Below the pieces are notes generated by a model. That model was not told the origin of the DNA. It saw nothing but the letters and a program-made list of their open reading frames with translations, and made no database searches. A DNA stretch of 64,000 nt from Acidimicrobiales bacterium (lineage in GTDB: Bacteria > Actinomycetota > Acidimicrobiia > Acidimicrobiales > Poriferisodalaceae), in assembly GCA_014239555.1 (NCBI GenBank), contig JAAZYR010000003.1, positions 62,001 through 126,000 on the forward strand, read 5' to 3'. The position numbers were made by a program, and so were the translations under genes. Shown here in pieces: positions 16,983 through 26,106 of this stretch (within the stretch, counting starts at the first letter, position 1; every line of letters starts with the position of its first letter).

Positions 16983-17695
16983 GACGACCGGAGGACGTAT
17001 CCGACACCTCTGACAGTGTGGATGACGCGTGTTCGCTGGCCTACTTCAGTTTTCCGGCGTAAATACCCGACATACACCTCAAGACTGTTCGATGCGAGAG
17101 CAGAGTCATATCCCCATACAGCTTCATAAATTTGATCGCGGGTCAGCACTTGGTTGGGGTGTTCGAGCAGAAGCTCGAGAAGCTCATACTCGGTTCGAGT
17201 GAGGTCTAAGAGTTGGTCTTCTCTGTGGACTTGTCGACCAACCTGGTCCATACATAGGTTCTCGAAACAAAGTGTGGTTGGTTGAGGTGGTGCACTCAAG
17301 GGATTGCGCCGCCTGAGCAACGCCCTCAATCGGGCAAGGAGCTCATCGAGGACGAAAGGTTTAGCAAGATAATCGTCAGCACCTGAGTCGAGCCCAACCA
17401 CTCGATCCTCGGTCCCGTGTCGTGCGGTGAGCAAAAGGATTGGGAGCTCTGAACCTTTTGCTCGCAGTCGATGACACACGTCCATCCCACCCAAATTTGG
17501 CATCGTGACATCCAGAATCATGACGTCAACCTTCTCAGATATCGCTAATGCTTGAACCCCGTCAGATGCTGTTATGACGTCATACCCCTCCGATTTGAGG
17601 GCCCGCTCTAATGCTTGACGGATTCTCTTGTCATCGTCGACTACTGCAACGACGGCGTTCGTTGATTGAGGCGAAGGCGGTTGAGATATATCCAT
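16979..17695 (-). CDS. OmpR-family response regulator
   Basis: 238-residue DNA-binding regulator partnered with the kinase it overlaps. Receiver domain about 14-128 has the acidic pair D20-D21, phosphoacceptor D62 in MILDVTMP and K112 in YLAKPF. The winged-helix effector (about 145-236) has the usual LTRTEYELLELLLEHPNQVLTRDQI and RTVIHTVRGVGYVL-like end. It resembles MprA/TcrA-type regulators. The divergent gene for a beta-propeller lipoprotein starts 90 bp away and is a possible target. Confidence 0.94.
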   Translation of the reverse strand: MDISQPPSPQSTNAVVAVVDDDKRIRQALERALKSEGYDVITASDGVQALAISEKVDVMILDVTMPNLGGMDVCHRLRAKGSELPILLLTARHGTEDRVVGLDSGADDYLAKPFVLDELLARLRALLRRRNPLSAPPQPTTLCFENLCMDQVGRQVHREDQLLDLTRTEYELLELLLEHPNQVLTRDQIYEAVWGYDSALASNSLEVYVGYLRRKTEVGQRTRVIHTVRGVGYVLRSS

Positions 17696-17785
17696 CAGAC
17701 ACAGATGTACTCCATGAACATGAACGTCGGGTAAGAATTCACCATCACGACGCGATGGTTACCCGCTAATAGGATCTCACTAATA

Positions 17786-19420
17786 ATGAGCAGGTCGTGC
17801 CACCAGTTTTGGCTCTCAGGTAAGACCGGCTCAACCGCGACCTCTTACCTAGTTGCAATCATTGCGCTAGTTCTTCTAACAACCGCTTGTATGGCCGAAG
17901 ATTCAGCTTCGTCGGTTAAGACAAACATCGTTTCAAATAGTCCGACGACGGTCACGTCTTCCATCTTTCAAAGTGCCACCCCAACTTCTACAAGTTCGCC
18001 GTCTCAACCATTGACAACGTCGGTACCGGCAATCACTCAACCTCGGATATCGCAGTCCACAACGACGACTGAACTCTATGAAGGATGGTGGAACCCAAAG
18101 GAAGTACAACGCCCTTGGGGTGAAGCTGTGCAAGGGGTTTTGACTTTTCGAGGGTCACCGACAAGATCGTGGTACGGACGCGGCCCCGTTCCTTTAATGC
18201 CTGAAGTTCTATGGCGATTCCCTGACAACGACAAACTGTGCTCGTTGTCAACGACACAGGGGCGAACCACCACCTGGTGCGGAATCGGCTGGACCGGCCA
18301 GCCTGCTGTGTGGGAAGTGGGCACCGAAACTTGGCTCGCTGTCGGCGCGTACGACCGTGGTATCCACATTCTTGATGGGTCAACGGGGCAACCACGACTA
18401 CCAACGTTCGTCACAGGCGACATCGTCAAAGGTTCCCTCACCGTTGACCCCGACGGTTTTCCGTTGATCTACAGCGGTTCACGAGACGGGAAACTAAGAA
18501 TTTTGGCGTTCGACCGCCCTGAGGAACTCGTAGAACTATGGAGCCTTTCCGGCAATGACGTCAACCCAGTGATGTGGAACGACGACTGGGACGGGGCCCC
18601 GCTAATCCTCAAAGATCATTTGATCACCGGAGGCGAAAACAGTTGGTTGCACATTGTCCGTCTGAACCGAGAGCTAAATGATTCAGGTTTAGTTTCGGTA
18701 GAGCCCGAAATAGTTTTCCAGACACCCGGTTGGGATGACGAACTGCTTAGGGCTCTAGGAGATAACAACGTTTCAATTGAAAACTCGGTGACAATCTCAG
18801 GCAACACCGTTTGGTTCGCAAATTCCGGGGGGCTCGTACAAGGGTGGGACCTGGAGCCTTTGCTCCGTGGAGAAATGCCAATTCGAAATTTTCGGTGGTG
18901 GATGGGGGACGACATCGACGCGACAATCGTCGTTGACAAGGACGGCTTTCTATACGTTGCAGCCGAATATGAACGCGGTACTTCGCGATCTCGCGAAGTT
19001 GGGCAGTTAGTCAAATTAGACCCAAGCACTCCAGAGACTCCTTTGGTTTGGTCCCTTCACGATCATCGAAAATCTCCAGGCGGTATTTGGGGTACCCCTG
19101 CGCTTCACAAAGATGTGCTTTATGTCACGACTAACGGTGGTCACTTGATGTCTGTGGACCGCGATTCCGGCCAGGTCCTGTGGTCTAAGCAACTCGAAGG
19201 CCCACTTTGGGGATCCCCGGTGGTTGTTGACGACATCTTGATCGTTGGCGACTGTGGTGGGTATCTGCGAGCTTTTGGGGTCCAAGACCCACGGGTTGAA
19301 CCAATAGAAATTTGGCGAATCGAAATCGGTGGGTGCATTGAAGCGACCCCTACCGTTTGGAACGGGCGGATATATATCGGCTCTCGCGAAGGTGGGTTAT
19401 TCGCTATCGGCGAGCGATGA
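17786..19420 (+). CDS. PQQ-like beta-propeller lipoprotein
   Basis: Secreted, lipid-anchored protein of 544 residues. The N-terminal hydrophobic segment ends in the lipobox LTTAC with C35, followed by a Ser/Thr-rich linker to about residue 95. The rest forms propeller blades with repeats such as GSRDGKLRI, PALHKDVLYVTTNGGHLMSVDRDSGQVLWSK and GSPVVVDDILIVGDCGGYL, typical of PQQ/BamB-type propellers. There are no obvious PQQ-binding catalytic residues, so a binding or scaffold role is likelier than a dehydrogenase. It is divergent from the two-component genes. Confidence 0.82.
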   Translation: MSRSCHQFWLSGKTGSTATSYLVAIIALVLLTTACMAEDSASSVKTNIVSNSPTTVTSSIFQSATPTSTSSPSQPLTTSVPAITQPRISQSTTTTELYEGWWNPKEVQRPWGEAVQGVLTFRGSPTRSWYGRGPVPLMPEVLWRFPDNDKLCSLSTTQGRTTTWCGIGWTGQPAVWEVGTETWLAVGAYDRGIHILDGSTGQPRLPTFVTGDIVKGSLTVDPDGFPLIYSGSRDGKLRILAFDRPEELVELWSLSGNDVNPVMWNDDWDGAPLILKDHLITGGENSWLHIVRLNRELNDSGLVSVEPEIVFQTPGWDDELLRALGDNNVSIENSVTISGNTVWFANSGGLVQGWDLEPLLRGEMPIRNFRWWMGDDIDATIVVDKDGFLYVAAEYERGTSRSREVGQLVKLDPSTPETPLVWSLHDHRKSPGGIWGTPALHKDVLYVTTNGGHLMSVDRDSGQVLWSKQLEGPLWGSPVVVDDILIVGDCGGYLRAFGVQDPRVEPIEIWRIEIGGCIEATPTVWNGRIYIGSREGGLFAIGER

Positions 19421-19443
19421 GGCTTCTGTTCTAGGGTTCCGAC

Positions 19444-20514
19444 ATGGATATAGGTGTTTGTGTTGCATCACACGTCGGTGACATTGGCTACGTGGTTCGA
19501 GCCGAAGAACTCGGGTATTCACATGCTTGGTTAGCGGATAGCCAAATGATCTGGTCCGATTGTTACGCCGCGCTTGCCTTAGCGGCAGATCGCACGTCAA
19601 CAATAAACATCGGAACTGGCGTTTCTGTCTCAGCCACTCGGCCCGCGCCGGTAACAGCGTCATCAATAGCGACCATTAATGCGTTAGCGCCTGGTCGCAC
19701 ATTCCTCGGGATCGGGACAGGGAATACGGCAATGAGGATTATGGGGCACAAACCTCAGAGAATCGCTGAGTTCGACCAATATTTAGACGCTCTTCGTCCA
19801 CTTCTGCGAGGTGAAGAGGCGCAACATCATTTTCAGGGTCAGACCAGCCCTATTCGACACATCATGCCCGACAAAGGTTTCGTTAATTTTGATGACCCAA
19901 TCCCACTTTACGTATCAGGTTTTGGTCCTAAATCACTGGCGTTAGCGGGTAAACACGGCGACGGCGCCGTTATGTCCATCCCCCCCGACGCTCAGGTCAT
20001 GGATCGTATGTGGGAGATGATCGAACGAGGAGCATCTGATTCAGGCAGAGAATTTGATCGCGATGACTACCTCACCTGCTCCCTCACCACCATCGTTGTG
20101 CTCGACGAAGGCGAAACCATCGAAAGCCCCCGGGTGAAAGCAGAGGCTGGCGCAATGGCAATGGCGTCAATCCACTATTCCTATGACCAGTATCGGCAAT
20201 ACGGACGTCCACCGGGAAGTCGTCTCACAGAAATCTGGGATGACTACACGTCCATGCTTTCCGACTACGACGCCGAACGAATCCATCAACGAATCCACGC
20301 CGGTCACAACTGTTGGGTCATCCCCGAGGAAGAAAGATTCGTAACCTCAAAACTTATCGACGCTACTTGCATAGTTGGCACGGCAAGTGAAGTCATTGAG
20401 CGCTTGCAACAACTCGAAGAACGTGGCCTTGACCAACTCATGATTCTTCCGAGTTTTGATCCTCGGTACCAGGTTCTTGAACGAGTCGGACAGGACATAA
20501 TTCCGCACGTCTAA
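19444..20514 (+). CDS. LLM-class F420-dependent oxidoreductase
   Basis: Luciferase-like TIM-barrel flavin/F420 enzyme of 356 residues. Features are the N-terminal strand [56 protein letters not shown] and the second-half [22 protein letters not shown], all usual in F420-dependent members such as those acting on hydride-acceptor substrates. AGGG lies 7 bases before the ATG. The substrate cannot be told from sequence. It follows the lipoprotein by 23 bp but is probably functionally separate. Confidence 0.9.
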   Translation: MDIGVCVASHVGDIGYVVRAEELGYSHAWLADSQMIWSDCYAALALAADRTSTINIGTGVSVSATRPAPVTASSIATINALAPGRTFLGIGTGNTAMRIMGHKPQRIAEFDQYLDALRPLLRGEEAQHHFQGQTSPIRHIMPDKGFVNFDDPIPLYVSGFGPKSLALAGKHGDGAVMSIPPDAQVMDRMWEMIERGASDSGREFDRDDYLTCSLTTIVVLDEGETIESPRVKAEAGAMAMASIHYSYDQYRQYGRPPGSRLTEIWDDYTSMLSDYDAERIHQRIHAGHNCWVIPEEERFVTSKLIDATCIVGTASEVIERLQQLEERGLDQLMILPSFDPRYQVLERVGQDIIPHV

Positions 20515-20565
20515 CGGGCGACGGGATACATCCGACATGGGGATTAGCTGACCTCGCTGTTAGCC

Positions 20566-20593
20566 TTGAACCTCGTCATTCTCGTGACATATT
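20566..20593 (+). promoter_or_regulatory. Candidate promoter for rpmB-rpmG
   Basis: TTGAAC at 20566-20571 and CATATT at 20588-20593, separated by 16 bases, lie 28 bases before the rpmB ATG. Matches to the consensus are 4 of 6 at each box. I looked for a Zur-type palindrome here and saw none. Confidence 0.3.
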
Positions 20594-20621
20594 GCGTCAC
20601 TCCACCACCCCGAGATTTCTT

Positions 20622-20858
20622 ATGAGCAACATCTGTCAAGTAACCGGACGTAAGCCCACCAGTGGCTTCACCGTGTCTCATTCTCATCGTCGTAACAAAC
20701 GATGGTTTAAACCGAATATCCAGAAGAAAAAGTTTTATGTGCCCAACGAGAAACGTCACGTGACTTTGACTGTTAGTGCAAAGGGCATCAAGATCATTAA
20801 CAAGCGCGGGATCGAGTCAGTATTGGCAGATCTTCGCCGACGTGGGGAGAAAGTCTGA
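20622..20858 (+). CDS. rpmB: 50S ribosomal protein L28
   Basis: 78-residue ribosomal protein starting at the ATG at 20622; ten residues of the open frame upstream are not part of L28. The conserved opening [12 protein letters not shown] and [17 protein letters not shown] are clear. Only one cysteine is present (C5), so it is the zinc-free form. Its stop shares one base with the rpmG start. Confidence 0.95.
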   Translation: MSNICQVTGRKPTSGFTVSHSHRRNKRWFKPNIQKKKFYVPNEKRHVTLTVSAKGIKIINKRGIESVLADLRRRGEKV

Positions 20859-21022
20859 TGGCAAAGAGCGACAAACGGCCAGTTATTAGACTTAAGTCGA
20901 CGGCCGACACCGGGTATACGTACTCAACGCGTAAGAATAAAACAAACACTCGCGAACGAATCGAACTCAAGAAATACGACCCAGTAATTCGTAAGCACGT
21001 AATCTTTAAAGAGGAACGCTGA
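20858..21022 (+). CDS. rpmG: 50S ribosomal protein L33
   Basis: 54-residue protein beginning [15 protein letters not shown] and ending VIFKEER, a full L33. The four zinc-binding cysteines of the C+ form are absent, so it does not need zinc. It begins in the TGATG junction with rpmB. Pairing of zinc-free L28 and L33 is known in actinobacteria as part of a zinc-starvation set; whether a second copy exists elsewhere cannot be seen. Confidence 0.95.
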   Translation: MAKSDKRPVIRLKSTADTGYTYSTRKNKTNTRERIELKKYDPVIRKHVIFKEER

Positions 21023-21051
21023 TCCAAGTTCACTAGGTTCTTCACCCAGAT

Positions 21052-22269
21052 ATGGTGGCTGCGAGACCTATTGAAGTATCAGAGCAAGAGGCAAGATCTA
21101 TAGCAAGTGCTGCTCAGGGGCTCGGCCCGTTGAATGCGGCCACACGTCCCGATCGACGCCATCTACGCAAGGCGTTCCGAAATATGGGTGTGCTCCAAAT
21201 TGATGCTGTCAGCGCGGTAGCGCGTTCTCACCTACTCGTATTGAGATCTCGTGTCGGGGGGTCTCACGATGACTTGTCGTGCTTACTAGAAAGAAGCGCT
21301 TACAAGCACCGTGAGTTAGCTGAATATTGGGGCCACGAAGCAAGTTACCTGCCGATTCAAGATTGGCCGTTGTTCAGGTGGCGTATGCGTCGGGCGGAAC
21401 GAGGCGAGCTATGGAAAGGCATCCGAACGTTTGCCGCAGAGAATTCGGGGTTCATTTCAAAAGTCGAACGTCAGGTGGCTGCAGCTGGTCCAGTTAGCGC
21501 TGGACAGTTACAAAAAAGGGGACGTGGTTCTTCTTGGTGGGGGTGGTCAGAATCGAAGATTGCGCTCGAATGGCTCTTTTGGATTGGGAGACTTTCAGTC
21601 AGCAAACGAGATAATTTCACTCGTTACTATGACTTATCTGAGCGAGTGCTACCGCCGTCAGTCTTTGAACATGTCCCGGCCGAAAATGATGCCCATCTTG
21701 AGTTGTTGCGTCGCGCCGCGCACCATTTAGGGGTCGCTAGCAGTGAAGATCTCGTTGATTATCACCGCCTACCCAAGAAAGAGGGCAAGGAGCGGGTCAA
21801 GGAGTTAGTGGAGAATAAAGAGCTCGTATCTGTTGAAGTCCAAGGTTGGGATCGCCCCGCTTACATGGCCGCCGACGCCAAATCTGGTCATGTGGTTTCG
21901 CGCTCTATGCTCCTTAGCCCCTTCGATCCCGTCGTGTGGTTTCGCCCCAGAGCGGCTCGACTATTTGGCTTTGAATATCGATTAGAGATCTATGTCCCCG
22001 CCGAGAAACGCGTCCATGGTTACTACGTCATGCCGTTTCTGTACGAAAACAATTTATGCGCCAGGGTCGATGTGAGAGCAGAACTAAAAACAAAAGTGCT
22101 GCATGTTCCCGGCGCCTACGTCGAGTCGGAAGGTCTCAGCGATCATGGAGTTGAAGCTCTTGCTGACGAACTTCGTTCCCTTGCAATTTGGCGCGGGCTC
22201 GAACACGTTCGCGTGGGTCAGCGGGGCAATCTTGCGCGTCGGCTACGAAGGGCCCTTAGGGCAGCATGA
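21052..22269 (+). CDS. YcaQ-family winged-helix DNA glycosylase-like protein
   Basis: 405-residue member of the winged-helix HTH_42 family (PF06224), which includes E. coli YcaQ, a glycosylase that unhooks DNA interstrand crosslinks. The family's QxD motif is present as Q49-I-D51 in VLQIDAVSAVARSH, followed by the YEYWGHEASYLP-like segment at about 90-100. The C-terminal part has SPFDPVVWFRPRAARLFGF and a GYYVMPFLY strand typical of the family. It overlaps the DUF983 gene by 4 bp. Enzymatic activity is inferred from the motif. Confidence 0.86.
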   Translation: MVAARPIEVSEQEARSIASAAQGLGPLNAATRPDRRHLRKAFRNMGVLQIDAVSAVARSHLLVLRSRVGGSHDDLSCLLERSAYKHRELAEYWGHEASYLPIQDWPLFRWRMRRAERGELWKGIRTFAAENSGFISKVERQVAAAGPVSAGQLQKRGRGSSWWGWSESKIALEWLFWIGRLSVSKRDNFTRYYDLSERVLPPSVFEHVPAENDAHLELLRRAAHHLGVASSEDLVDYHRLPKKEGKERVKELVENKELVSVEVQGWDRPAYMAADAKSGHVVSRSMLLSPFDPVVWFRPRAARLFGFEYRLEIYVPAEKRVHGYYVMPFLYENNLCARVDVRAELKTKVLHVPGAYVESEGLSDHGVEALADELRSLAIWRGLEHVRVGQRGNLARRLRRALRAA

Positions 22270-22658
22270 AGGTCCTGTGTCGTGGGCTGACTCTCGCCTG
22301 TGGAGTGTGCGGTAGTCGAACGTTATTTCAGAAGTGGGGGATGTTCGCAATGGTTGAGAACTGTCCGCGCTGCGGTCTCCATTTTGAACGCATGGATGGG
22401 CACTCCCTAGGGGCGGTGGCTGTAAACACCATGACGAGTTCGGCGTTGGTGTTAACCGTGGTCACTCTGGCATTGCTGATACTTGGGACCGACGCTTCGA
22501 CCTCTACTCTTCTTCTGTTGGCAGCTCCAGCGGGTCTGATATTCCCAATCTTGTTTGACCCAGTGTCACGAACCCTATGGAACGCCATCGAGTTGTTGAT
22601 GCGACCCCCGCGAGCCGATGAAATCCGAGAAGAGTTCCACCACATCAAGGTTCGGTGA
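22266..22658 (+). CDS. DUF983 family membrane protein with zinc ribbon
   Basis: 130-residue protein with an N-terminal zinc-ribbon (CGVCG and CPRCG, about 12-37), then GHSLGAVAVNT and two hydrophobic helices at about 58-77 and 80-97. This matches DUF983 (PF06170). The function is unknown; members often sit near oxidase or membrane genes. It starts in the ATGA overlap with the YcaQ-like gene. Confidence 0.82.
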   Translation: MKVLCRGLTLACGVCGSRTLFQKWGMFAMVENCPRCGLHFERMDGHSLGAVAVNTMTSSALVLTVVTLALLILGTDASTSTLLLLAAPAGLIFPILFDPVSRTLWNAIELLMRPPRADEIREEFHHIKVR

Positions 22659-22742
22659 ATACGTCTGTCGGGTTGCAATACGACACTGCTCACGCCAGAC
22701 TTCAACTTCTTGCTCCACGGGTATCCGTTAGCAAGCACGGTT

Positions 22743-22817
22743 GGTCCCGTGGTGAAGTCTGGAGTTCACGCCGGCCTGTCAAGCCGGAGGTCGCGGGTTC
22801 AAATCCCGTCGGGACCG
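22743..22817 (+). tRNA. tRNA-Asp (GUC)
   Basis: Acceptor GGTCCCG/CGGGACC, anticodon stem CCGGC/GCCGG with loop CTGTCAA giving anticodon GTC, T-arm GGGTTCAAATCCC. CCA is not encoded. Only one base separates it from tRNA-Phe. Confidence 0.96.
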
Positions 22818-22818
22818 C

Positions 22819-22891
22819 GGTCGGGTAGCTCAGTTGGCAGAGCGCGCGCCTGAAAAGCGTGAGGTCACCGGATCGACGCCGGTCCCGACCA
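22819..22891 (+). tRNA. tRNA-Phe (GAA)
   Basis: Acceptor GGTCGGG/CCCGACC, D-arm GCTC/GAGC, anticodon stem CGCGC/GCGTG with loop CTGAAAA giving anticodon GAA. CCA is not encoded, so the tRNA needs the CCA-adding enzyme encoded at 52.7-54.0 kb. Confidence 0.96.
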
Positions 22892-22902
22892 CGCTAGGGA
22901 GT

Positions 22903-22937
22903 CAGGGGTTCATAGCCCCTGGCTTTCAGGCTTTTTG
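22903..22937 (+). terminator. Terminator after the tRNA-Asp/tRNA-Phe pair
   Basis: 6-bp stem CAGGGG/CCCCTG with a 7-base loop, followed about 9 bases later by TTTTT. A weaker 5-bp repeat AGGGC/GCCCT around 22965-22983 may end the convergent malic enzyme transcript. Confidence 0.55.
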
Positions 22938-23033
22938 GGGCACGGAGATGGCGCACACGGGGCTAGGGCGATTTAAATGCCCTCACGAATAAACCGGATG
23001 ACCCATTACAGACGTCATCTGCTCCGCACCCAT

Positions 23034-24434
23034 TTATTGGCGGGTGACACCATCTTCAATAGCTGCAGCGGCAACTGCCTGAGAAACCGCGGGCACTACT
23101 GACCGGTCAAAAGCGGTAGGAATGATGAGATCTGGACCCATGTCGTCGCTTGAAATAGCACCGGCGATTGCCCCAGCCGCAGCTATCTTCATATTTTCAG
23201 TGATATCGCTCGCTTTAGCGTCAAAGGCTCCGCGAAAAATCCCAGGGAAGGCCAACACGTTGTTGATCTGGTTTGGATAGTCGCTGCGGCCAGTGGCAAC
23301 AATCGCAGCGATGTCGGCAATTGCTTCGGGAAGAATTTCCGGGTCCGGATTCGCCATCGCAAAAACGATGGGTTTGTCCGCCATTGCCGCTACATCATCT
23401 CGTGTAACGAGTCCCGGGCCGCTCAATCCCATGAACACGTCCGCTCCAACCATCGCTTCAGCGACAGAGCCCGTAACTCCATCGGTGTTCGTATTGTGTG
23501 CCAACCATTCTTTCGCCGAGTTAAGCCCAGCACGACCGGGGTAAATAGCGCCTTGCCTGTCACATACGACGACGTCACCAATACCTCTTCCCAATAAGAT
23601 TTTCGCGCAGGCAACCCCCGCTGCTCCGGCACCCAAAATGACACACCGAAGATCGTTGAGGTCTTTGCCTGTGAGACGCACTGCGTTTTCCAAGGCCGCT
23701 AGGGCAACCACTGCTGTGCCGTGTTGGTCATCGTGAAACACAGGGATGTCGAGTGCCTCGCGCAGGGCTGCTTCAACTTCGAACGCGCCTGGCGCGGCAA
23801 TGTCTTCAAGGTTTATGCCGCCAAATGTGGGCGCTAATCGAACTACCGTCTCAATAATTTGTTCAGGTGTCTCAACGTCCAGGCAAATGGGGAACGCATC
23901 AACCCCTGCGAACTCCTTGAAAAGAAGCGCTTTACCTTCCATCACCGGCATGGCGGCGGCCGGTCCTATATCTCCAAGGCCAAGCACCGCTGTGCCGTCG
24001 CTAACAATGGCAACTGTGTTTTTTCTTATCGTGAGTTCGTGAGACAGGGCTTCATCAGCGTGAATGGCCATACATACCCGCGCTACACCAGGGGTGTACG
24101 CCATTGACAAGTCGTCTGTGTCACGCAGAGGAATACGGCTGATGGTCTCTAACTTGCCACCTTCGTGCATCTTGAAGGTTCTGTCGACAGCACTAATCAC
24201 TTTGACGCCATCTAATCCATCGACAGCCGCACATATTTCTTCAACGTGCGCTTCGCTAGCGGCATCTACGACGACTTCCTCGCGCAATGAACCAGCGGTC
24301 ACCGTGAACCCGCGCAAGCTGCGAATATTTCCGCCGACGTCACCAATGGCGGTGCACAGTCGACCAAGCGTGCCTGGTTCGTGAGCGAGCTCCACTTCCA
24401 ATGTGGCAGAAAAGGCAGCTGTTGGACGCGACAT
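23034..24434 (-). CDS. NAD(P)-dependent malic enzyme with N-terminal ACT domain
   Basis: Oxidative decarboxylation of malate to pyruvate. Residues about 8-80 form an ACT-like domain (EPGTLGRLCTAIGDVGGNIRSL), a likely amino-acid sensor. The catalytic part has AYTPGVARVC (catalytic Tyr), GDIGPAAAMPVMEGKALLFKEF (catalytic Lys), VFHDDQHGTAVV for metal binding and a nucleotide fold GAGAAGVACA. 466 residues, the short bacterial class. It lies 80 bp after pyrE on the same strand and may be read through from the purine operon. Confidence 0.95.
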   Translation of the reverse strand: MSRPTAAFSATLEVELAHEPGTLGRLCTAIGDVGGNIRSLRGFTVTAGSLREEVVVDAASEAHVEEICAAVDGLDGVKVISAVDRTFKMHEGGKLETISRIPLRDTDDLSMAYTPGVARVCMAIHADEALSHELTIRKNTVAIVSDGTAVLGLGDIGPAAAMPVMEGKALLFKEFAGVDAFPICLDVETPEQIIETVVRLAPTFGGINLEDIAAPGAFEVEAALREALDIPVFHDDQHGTAVVALAALENAVRLTGKDLNDLRCVILGAGAAGVACAKILLGRGIGDVVVCDRQGAIYPGRAGLNSAKEWLAHNTNTDGVTGSVAEAMVGADVFMGLSGPGLVTRDDVAAMADKPIVFAMANPDPEILPEAIADIAAIVATGRSDYPNQINNVLAFPGIFRGAFDAKASDITENMKIAAAGAIAGAISSDDMGPDLIIPTAFDRSVVPAVSQAVAAAAIEDGVTRQ

Positions 24435-24514
24435 TGAATCTCCTGGCGCAGGGGGGAGCGCTCTATTGTGGCGGGAGAGAGTGCTGGGACCAAATAGGGT
24501 TACGCCATTTATTT

Positions 24515-25075
24515 TTAAGGACCTTCGTATTCAAAACCCAAATCAGGTGCCGTTAGCAAGGGGAAGAACTTTAATCCGGCTTGTTTAGCCATCGCCTCGC
24601 AGGTTCCTCCGCGATCCACAATTGCGATAACCATGACAGGTTCAGCCCCGAAAGCTCGAACAACTTCAGCTGCCTCGAGTGGTGATACGCCACGCGTTAC
24701 AACGTCTTCCATAATTGCTACTCGGTCACCTTTGTACAAGGCGCCGGCGATTCTGCCTTCTACTCCGTGGTCTTTGGCTTCTTTACGAATACTGAACGAG
24801 CGGAGTGGCTGTCCCCGATCCGCTGCTATCGCCGCTACCCCGTATGCGACCGGATCAGCTCCCATTGTCAAACCACCAATGGCATCTATGTCCGCAATTT
24901 CACTAAGGATGATGTCGGCAACCAATTTGATTCCTTCCGGGTGACATGCCGTTTGTTTGCCGTCAATGAACCAATTGCTCTTGCGGCCCGACTTCAAAAC
25001 AAAGTCACCAGTGCGTACCGCGTGAGTGAGGAGATGATCTTTCAGATTTTTTCGGGATAGGTCAAGCTCTGTCAT
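24515..25075 (-). CDS. pyrE: Orotate phosphoribosyltransferase
   Basis: Makes orotidine 5'-monophosphate from orotate and PRPP. The PRPP loop is VAIMEDVVTRG; the ADPVAYGVAAI and RKEAKDHG segments are conserved. The ATG at 25075 forms an ATGA overlap with the purM stop and gives 186 residues; an ATG four codons earlier is less likely. Unusually for a pyrimidine gene it is the last member of the purine operon, suggesting joint control of nucleotide supply. Confidence 0.94.
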   Translation of the reverse strand: MTELDLSRKNLKDHLLTHAVRTGDFVLKSGRKSNWFIDGKQTACHPEGIKLVADIILSEIADIDAIGGLTMGADPVAYGVAAIAADRGQPLRSFSIRKEAKDHGVEGRIAGALYKGDRVAIMEDVVTRGVSPLEAAEVVRAFGAEPVMVIAIVDRGGTCEAMAKQAGLKFFPLLTAPDLGFEYEGP

Positions 25076-26106
25076 TCGTTGGACCATTTCACCTGGCCGG
25101 TACCTGCCATGACGTCTCCTATCACCCAGGCTTCATGCCCGTGTCGGGCAACAATTTCAATGGTCTCATTTGCTTGGTCAGATGGCACCACAAGGACCAT
25201 TCCGATTCCTAGATTAAATACTTTTCTCATTTCGCCTTCTGAGACCGGTCCTTCGATAGCGATCCGATCGAAAATCTCAGGTGTCCGCCATTTGGTGGGG
25301 TCGACGCGTATTGCAACGTTGGTTTCAATTACTCGCGCAAGGTTGCCGGGGAGACCTCCACCCGTTATGTGCGCTGCTGCGTGTACGTCTAGTTCGGCAA
25401 ACACCTCTAATACAGCGGGCGCGTAAATTACTGATGGTCGGAGCAGTTCTTCCCCAAGAGAGGTGTTGGCACCAGCCCAGGCAGGTTGATCAAGCGGGCG
25501 CCCATCTAAAAAAACTCTGCGAGCGAGGCTGTAGCCGTTGCATCGCAACCCAGGTGATGCGAGGCCTATTAGCACGTCACCTTTGCTGACAGAAGATTTA
25601 GAGGGGATGTGTGCTCGCTCGGCGACTCCGACCGCGAAGCCAGATAGATCAAATTCATCTTCGTCCATAATGTCTGGATGCTCAGCTATTTCTCCCCCAG
25701 TGAGAGCACATCCGGCTTGGCGACAGCCTTTGGCAAAGCCGATAACCAGTTGTTCAATTCGTTCAGGATCGACTTTCCCAACCGTGATCTGATCAAGGAA
25801 AAAGAGCGGTTCTGCGCCCGTGGTGACGATGTCGTCAACACACATGGCGACCACATCTATACCGATCGTGTCATATTGGTCCAACGCTGCCGCGATCAGC
25901 GGCTTTGTCCCGGCTCCGTCGTTCCCCGACACGAGCACAGGTTCTTGGTATCCGTTTGGTATCGCTACAACCGAACCAAACCCACCTATGTCGCTGAGAA
26001 CTTCGGGTCTAAAGGTTGAACGAACATGTGGGGTGAGGCGTCGCACAGCCTCGTCAGCTGAATCAATGTCGACACCTGCGCCTGAATAGGTGATCTCAGA
26101 AGTCAT
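25072..26106 (-). CDS. purM: Phosphoribosylformylglycinamidine cyclo-ligase (AIR synthetase)
   Basis: Fifth step of purine synthesis, ATP-dependent ring closure to AIR. 344 residues, normal length. Signatures: TYSGAGVDIDSADEAV at the N-terminus, VSGNDGAGTKPLIA, DDIVTTGAEPLFFLDQI, LTGGEIAEHPD and the AHITGGGLPGNLAR motif. It overlaps purF and pyrE by 4 bp each. Confidence 0.97.
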   Translation of the reverse strand: MTSEITYSGAGVDIDSADEAVRRLTPHVRSTFRPEVLSDIGGFGSVVAIPNGYQEPVLVSGNDGAGTKPLIAAALDQYDTIGIDVVAMCVDDIVTTGAEPLFFLDQITVGKVDPERIEQLVIGFAKGCRQAGCALTGGEIAEHPDIMDEDEFDLSGFAVGVAERAHIPSKSSVSKGDVLIGLASPGLRCNGYSLARRVFLDGRPLDQPAWAGANTSLGEELLRPSVIYAPAVLEVFAELDVHAAAHITGGGLPGNLARVIETNVAIRVDPTKWRTPEIFDRIAIEGPVSEGEMRKVFNLGIGMVLVVPSDQANETIEIVARHGHEAWVIGDVMAGTGQVKWSNE

